From Limoniibacter endophyticus (GTDB lineage Bacteria > Pseudomonadota > Alphaproteobacteria > Rhizobiales > Rhizobiaceae), in contig NZ_BMZO01000006.1 of NCBI RefSeq assembly GCF_014652835.1, positions 1-64,000 on the forward strand: a DNA stretch of 64,000 bases, read 5' to 3'. Both the position numbers and the translations under genes were made by a program. Positions 59,613 through 64,000 of the stretch are shown one piece after another (positions within the stretch are counted from its first letter, which is position 1; each line of letters opens with the position of its first letter). The notes under the pieces were generated by a model that worked only from the letters and a program-made list of their open reading frames with translations, had not been told where the DNA came from and made no database searches.

Positions 59613-60959
59613 TCAGACGACCCTTTCGACTGGCGTTGTCTGCGGTGTTGCCGCGCCCGAAGCCGTTTCCTTGGAACAGAGCACGGCAATCACCGAAATC
59701 AGGCCAAGTCCCGCAAGGAATAGCGAGATAGGCCAGGAGGCCTGGAAGCCGGCGAGTAATGCCGTGGCAATAAGCGGTGACATGCCGCCTGCGAAAACCG
59801 AAGCAATCTCGTGCCCAAGGGCCACACCGGTATAACGCACGTCCGGATCGAACAATTCGGAGAAGAAGGCAGGCATGGTTCCGACCATTGCGGCATGGCA
59901 AACGGCGTTGCCGAGCAGGAAGGCAATCAGGATCATCGGCGTCGAAAGCGTATCGATGAGCCAGAAGAATGGGAACGCTACGCAGATGATACCGACTGCT
60001 CCGAACATGAAGACGGGACGCCGACCGATCTTGTCCGACAGATGACCGAAGAAAACCATTGAGCCGAGGGCAACCGTCATGGAGAGCATGACGCCCAGCA
60101 ACATGGTACCCTGATCCGCGCCAGCAAATTTGCCGTAGGCAAGTGCAAAGGCCAGGAATATATAGGAGCCGCCATTTTCCGCCACACGCAGTCCCATGGC
60201 AAGCAGCACCTCGCGCGGGTGACGGCGCAGCACTTCCTTCAAAGGCAGATGCGGCTTTTCATCCGTTTTTTCAGTTTGAGCCTGCTTGAATTCTGCGCTG
60301 TCGGGAAGGTTGTAGCGAATATAGATTCCCAGAGCGAAGATCACGATGCTGATAAGGAACGGTACACGCCAGCCCCAGCTCATGAAGGCTTCATGCGGAA
60401 GCAGTTGGGCGAGGTAGAAAGCTCCCGCCGAAAGAACGAAACCGGCGGCAACGCCTACCTGGCTCCAGGCGGAGTAAAGGCCGCGTTGTTCCGGCGGGGC
60501 GTTTTCGCTGATGATGAGGACACCGCCGCCCCATTCGCCACCCGCGGCGATTCCTTGCAAGAGGCGCAGAAGAACAAGCAACGCCGGTGCCCATATGCCG
60601 ATCTGTTCATAGGTTGGCAGAAGGCCGATGGCAAAGGTTGCGGCTCCCATGATGCTGAGCGTTAGCACAAGAGCATACTTGCGACCGAGTCGATCGCCCA
60701 GATGGCCGAATACAATGCCGCCGAACGGACGTGCGGCGAAGCCGACTGCAAAACCTGCGAACGCCGCCAGCGTACCGGTTAACGGATCGGTGCCAGCCGG
60801 AAAGAACAGCTGACTGAAAACCAGAGCTGCTGCCGTGCCGTATAGAAAAAAATCGTACCATTCGAGGGCGTTGCCTGCGACCGAAGCGGCGACGATTTTA
60901 CGCATTTGCGCTTTGGAGGGCCGCTTGTGGCTTATTGGATCATGCGTAGAGACAGACAT
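59613..60959 (-). CDS. MFS transporter, metabolite:H+ symporter (MHS) family
   Basis: A 448-residue carrier with 12 predicted helices. It starts with the MHS pattern KIVAASVAGNALEWYDFFLYG and has the loop motif GHLGDRLGRKYAL between helices 2 and 3 and LLQGIAAGGEWGGG. Relatives import carboxylates such as citrate, shikimate, ketoglutarate and proline/betaine. It lies between a CoA ligase and the thiolase-like gene and probably imports the acid that the ligase activates. ATG 60959 is preferred to an upstream in-frame start. Confidence 0.87.
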   Translation of the reverse strand: MSVSTHDPISHKRPSKAQMRKIVAASVAGNALEWYDFFLYGTAAALVFSQLFFPAGTDPLTGTLAAFAGFAVGFAARPFGGIVFGHLGDRLGRKYALVLTLSIMGAATFAIGLLPTYEQIGIWAPALLVLLRLLQGIAAGGEWGGGVLIISENAPPEQRGLYSAWSQVGVAAGFVLSAGAFYLAQLLPHEAFMSWGWRVPFLISIVIFALGIYIRYNLPDSAEFKQAQTEKTDEKPHLPLKEVLRRHPREVLLAMGLRVAENGGSYIFLAFALAYGKFAGADQGTMLLGVMLSMTVALGSMVFFGHLSDKIGRRPVFMFGAVGIICVAFPFFWLIDTLSTPMILIAFLLGNAVCHAAMVGTMPAFFSELFDPDVRYTGVALGHEIASVFAGGMSPLIATALLAGFQASWPISLFLAGLGLISVIAVLCSKETASGAATPQTTPVERVV

Positions 60960-61009
60960 GGTTGTTCCCCTTGTTAGGATTTTCTGTCCGGGCAGGTTGT
61001 TGTTGCGCA

Positions 61010-62638
61010 TCAGCGCTTGACGACATACCCCGCGGCTTCACGGTCCCAGGTTGCTTCCCCTACACCCTTGTCCCGCAGCTTGTATTTCTGCACCTTGCCG
61101 TTCTCTGTCGTCGGTAACGCGGTTGCGAAATCGACATATCTGGGAACGGCGAAGTACGGCATGCGCGGCTGGCAGTAATCGAGGAGTTCTTCGGGCGTCA
61201 GCCGTGCTTTTTCCTGAAGCACGACGGCGACCATGACCTCATCCTCCGCCAGTTCCGATTGCACCGGGAAGACCGCCGCATTGGCGACTGCCGGATGGCT
61301 TGTAATGACTTGTTCAACCTCGAAGGAGGAGATGTTCTCGCCGCGACGGCGGATGGCGTCCTTCATTCGATCGAGAAAGCGGAATCCGCCGCAGGCTTCC
61401 CGGATGACCCGGTCCCCCGAGTGGAACCAGAGATTCCGCCATGCTTCCACGGTCTTGTCGGCCATCCCAAAATAGCCGGTAGCAAAAGCGAAAGGTTCAT
61501 CGGCACGCATAATAAGCTCGCCCGGAGTGCCATCCGGCACCTCATTGTCATGCTCGTCTACGACCTTGGCCTGAAAACCGGGACGGACACGCCCCATGAA
61601 GCCCGGTCGCTGATCGGCCAGCGTGGCACCAATAGTGAAATTGGTTTCGGTCGATCCGTAGCCGTCGATCAAGCCGATACCGAAACGCTTCTGGAAAATC
61701 TCTCGAAATTGCACTGGCACGCCAGGCGCCAGAGCAATACGGGTCTTGTGCGCTCGCTCATCATCGGACGGAGGGCGTGACAAAAGCATTGGGACCATGG
61801 CGCCAAGCAGATAGCTTATTGTCGCGCCATGGCGCTTCAACGCCGCCGTATATCCTGACACGGAAAACCGCTGGCCGACCACGAGGGTCGAGCCGGTCAA
61901 AAGTGCCTGATAGAAACTGTTGAGCGCATTGGTATGGAACAATGGCAAGCAGCTGTAGAGAACGTCGCCCTCGCGCATCTCCAGCAGCGATGCCGTATGC
62001 ACACCCCACCAGAAATATTGTGCCTGCGGACAGCAAACCCCCTTTGAGAGGCCGGTCGTTCCGGAGGTATAGAGGATCGCCACAGTGTCGCCGGGCTGGC
62101 TTTGATGAGGATCGGCAGCTTCATTGCCAAGCACGAATGGTGCGACCTGGAGGTCTGGCAAGGTCACCGAACGCCCATTGCCGATGAGCCAGACTTTTTC
62201 CAGAGCCAGTCCTGCCCGATCCAAGGGTTCCAGGACATGCACAAGATCGGCCTCTATGGCGATGAGTCTGGCACCGCAATTATCGAGAATATGCCGGAGC
62301 TGTGCGCCGCGCGAGGCAACATTGATCGGCACGGCGATCACTCCTGCCCAGGCGCAGCCGAGATAAAGCTGCAAGAATTCCACGCGGTTGGAGCATAGTA
62401 GCGCAACGCGGTCGCCAGGGCGGACGCCTGCCTGGTGCAGCGCTGCGGCACTCCGTGCAGCAATCGCACAGGCTTCTCTATAACTGATGGTATGGTCATC
62501 AAAGGTCAGGAGTGTTCGGTCCCCGAACAATAGAGCCTGCCGCTGAAGCATGACCGGCAAAGTGCGCTGCGGGGGTGGAAATGCCGAAATCAGCTTGGAA
62601 TCAAGCGCTTTGCCCTCGTTCATCGATGAAAAATTCAT
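61010..62638 (-). CDS. Acyl-CoA synthetase (AMP-forming, CaiC-like)
   Basis: A 542-residue adenylate-forming ligase with P-loop-like ILYTSGTTGLSKGV, DGYGSTETNF, and the C-terminal GEN and K-rich motifs (RRRGENISSFEVE; KVQKYKLRDKG). It resembles carnitine/crotonobetaine-type CoA ligases but the substrate is open. It is the first gene of a four-gene operon with the MFS carrier, thiolase-like and DUF35 proteins, and it diverges from a LysR gene. Confidence 0.85.
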   Translation of the reverse strand: MNFSSMNEGKALDSKLISAFPPPQRTLPVMLQRQALLFGDRTLLTFDDHTISYREACAIAARSAAALHQAGVRPGDRVALLCSNRVEFLQLYLGCAWAGVIAVPINVASRGAQLRHILDNCGARLIAIEADLVHVLEPLDRAGLALEKVWLIGNGRSVTLPDLQVAPFVLGNEAADPHQSQPGDTVAILYTSGTTGLSKGVCCPQAQYFWWGVHTASLLEMREGDVLYSCLPLFHTNALNSFYQALLTGSTLVVGQRFSVSGYTAALKRHGATISYLLGAMVPMLLSRPPSDDERAHKTRIALAPGVPVQFREIFQKRFGIGLIDGYGSTETNFTIGATLADQRPGFMGRVRPGFQAKVVDEHDNEVPDGTPGELIMRADEPFAFATGYFGMADKTVEAWRNLWFHSGDRVIREACGGFRFLDRMKDAIRRRGENISSFEVEQVITSHPAVANAAVFPVQSELAEDEVMVAVVLQEKARLTPEELLDYCQPRMPYFAVPRYVDFATALPTTENGKVQKYKLRDKGVGEATWDREAAGYVVKR

Positions 62639-62819
62639 TCTGCTGCCTCTTCATGGAAGGCAGTTTTCCTTTCATTCGGCCGCATTGGTGCGCGAAGGCG
62701 TATCATGCGAAATTCCCCGTTTATATCCTTTTCCCGGGACGATAGGACCGAAAGAAAGGGCCGGCAAACAACTATGGCGCCACTTGCTATAGCTTTTGGT
62801 TATGGGCAGGATGGTCGCC

Positions 62820-63734
62820 ATGGCTCTCGAGATCAGACAGTTAAGACACTTCAGCGCGGTGGCGCATCTTGCAAGTTTCAGCGCGGCCGCGAAGGAGTTG
62901 AACCTGACACAGCCGGCCCTGAGCAAAAGTGTGCGGATGCTGGAGGAAAGTATCGGCGTCACGCTCTTTGAGCGCGGGCCAAGCGGCGTGACGTTGACGA
63001 TTTTTGGCGAGCGGCTGAAAAATTATGCCGATCTCATGCTGACGCTTTCGAGCGAGGCTATCGACGAAATCGACGCCTTGCGCGGGGTCAGGCGCGGCTC
63101 GCTACGAATCGGTTGTGTGGCAGCGGTGCTGCGGGCCGTGATGCCCAATGCGGTGACCAGCTTTCTTGAAAGGCATCCAGGTGTCGACATTGTGGTGAGC
63201 GAGGGGCTCAATGATACGCTGCTCGACCTGCTGCATGGCGGGCGTCTCGATCTGGCTGTGACGCTGCGCCCTTCAGGCGCGCTCAATCCCGACCTCGAAT
63301 ATGTTAATCTGCTGGAAGAACCGCTGCTGCTCGTCTGCGGTCAAAATCACCCGCTGGCAGGCGAGACGAGAGTTTCGCTCTCTCACCTCGTCCCCTATGG
63401 CTGGGTCGTGCCGCCACGCCCTGATCCTGATCGGTTGAGACTGGATGCGCTTTTCGTCAATGGAGGTCTTCCAAAGCCGCGCATGGCGGTGGAAACAACG
63501 TCCGTCGTCTTTCAGTCGGCGATGTTGAATGCGACCGATAATCTCAGTTACCTGACGCAATCCAGCCTCCACGCGCAAAAACATGCGGGTGCTGAGCTCT
63601 CCGCATTGCCGCTGGATGTGCCGACGTGGATGCGGACGACATGCGCCACCTATCGCCGTCAAAGCGTTGCACGGCCCACTGTCAATGCCTTCCTCCGTCA
63701 CTGTGCCGAAATTTGCGCGAAGATGACGGCTTGA
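62820..63734 (+). CDS. LysR-family regulator
   Basis: A 304-residue LysR regulator. It begins MALEIRQLRHFSAVAHLASF, and the recognition helix follows in LNLTQPALSKSVRMLEES. The ATG at 62820 gives the family N-terminus; in-frame ATGs at 62802 and 62811 are alternatives. It diverges from the CoA-ligase operon and also lies before a cyclase-family gene, so it may control either. Confidence 0.84.
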   Translation: MALEIRQLRHFSAVAHLASFSAAAKELNLTQPALSKSVRMLEESIGVTLFERGPSGVTLTIFGERLKNYADLMLTLSSEAIDEIDALRGVRRGSLRIGCVAAVLRAVMPNAVTSFLERHPGVDIVVSEGLNDTLLDLLHGGRLDLAVTLRPSGALNPDLEYVNLLEEPLLLVCGQNHPLAGETRVSLSHLVPYGWVVPPRPDPDRLRLDALFVNGGLPKPRMAVETTSVVFQSAMLNATDNLSYLTQSSLHAQKHAGAELSALPLDVPTWMRTTCATYRRQSVARPTVNAFLRHCAEICAKMTA

Positions 63735-63908
63735 GAAGAGGGAAGCATTCGTTCGCATAGAGGACGCAACCATATCTCCGCCTGTTTTTGAGAGGTTTCG
63801 GGATAAAAGTTGCATTCTCATATTTTTATTTCTAGCATTCTTCCAGGTCTTGCGCAGACGGAGAGGAACCGTGAACGTAAGACGAAAGCAACGTTCAGGG
63901 GAATTTCC

Positions 63909-64000
63909 ATGACATCCGCAAATGCGCTCGCAAATCTTGCCTCAGCCCTTGTTTCCGGTTCGGTGAAGGTGGTTGATCTTTCCGCATCGCTTGGTCCGGA
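63909..64000 (+). CDS. Cyclase-family protein, N-terminal fragment (runs off right edge)
   Basis: The frame opens at the ATG at 63909 behind CAGGGGAA and continues past the window. The 30 visible codons include VKVVDLSASLGP. The VDLS(x)LGP pattern near the N-terminus is typical of the cyclase/kynurenine-formamidase (Cyclase_2) family, metal-dependent hydrolases of amide or lactone bonds. Too little is visible to say more. Confidence 0.55.
   Translation, partial: MTSANALANLASALVSGSVKVVDLSASLGP

Overview
The window looks like a catabolic, accessory-rich stretch of an alphaproteobacterial (Rhizobiales) genome, most like Brucella/Ochrobactrum. The reasons are the moderately high GC, the many LysR/GntR/MocR-controlled uptake-plus-catabolism cassettes, the close resemblance of the uronate genes to those of Agrobacterium, and a DUF1127 gene followed by CCUCCUCC-loop hairpins, an arrangement typical of this class. 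The genus is inferred from protein resemblance and gene content; I could not run a search. No tRNA, rRNA, CRISPR array, insertion sequence or origin was found.

Layout. 1-1079: start of a large BapA-type repeat adhesin running off the left edge. 1345-3991: quinone/hydroquinone-type detoxification pair (esterase + ring-cleaving dioxygenase) with a divergent LysR regulator. 4012-6322: TPR-methyltransferase and an anchored SxxK serine hydrolase. 6309-11446: five-gene operon for a PaoABC-like molybdenum aldehyde oxidoreductase with its XdhC and MocA maturation factors. 11779-17699: polar amino-acid-type ABC transporter with an MmgE/PrpD protein and an NtaA-type flavin monooxygenase, possibly an aminopolycarboxylate pathway. 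17768-18222: a gene-free stretch packed with consecutive hairpins. 18223-19479: YegD-like Hsp70. 19673-19946: a 48-residue DUF1127 protein followed by three cuckoo (CcsR-like) hairpins.

20279-26354: a putative regulon of a DUF3100 membrane-protein pair, an M20 aminoacylase, a LysR regulator, a beta-hydroxyacid dehydrogenase and an aldehyde dehydrogenase. The same inverted repeat, TGTTGC-N7-GCAACA followed by CATTGTTCCC, lies in front of both transcription units. 26411-41391: a complete oxidative uronate pathway (udh, gli, gci, kdgD and a 2-oxoglutarate semialdehyde dehydrogenase) with a peptide-family ABC transporter, two esterase-like hydrolases, a second enolase-superfamily enzyme, a cupin and a FadR-type regulator. 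Four promoters in this cluster share a 15-bp near-palindrome. 41392-45994: small accessory genes (DUF2243, PhnA-like, quinone oxidoreductase, LysR) and a decayed small ORF.

45527-58043: a full ectoine catabolic island: Lrp/AsnC regulator, doeC, doeD, the MocR regulator enuR, eutB, eutC, doeA, doeB and the ehuBCDA transporter. eutA is not present. 58044-62638: an operon of a CoA ligase, an MHS-type MFS carrier and a thiolase-like/DUF35 pair whose thiolase lacks the usual nucleophilic Cys and the GHP His; LysR diverges from it. 63909-64000: the first codons of a cyclase-family protein.

The genes mostly form self-contained modules of transporter, enzymes and regulator that feed central metabolism: uronates to 2-oxoglutarate, ectoine to aspartate, and aromatic or acyl acids to CoA thioesters. 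Translational coupling (ATGA overlaps) is frequent within the operons.
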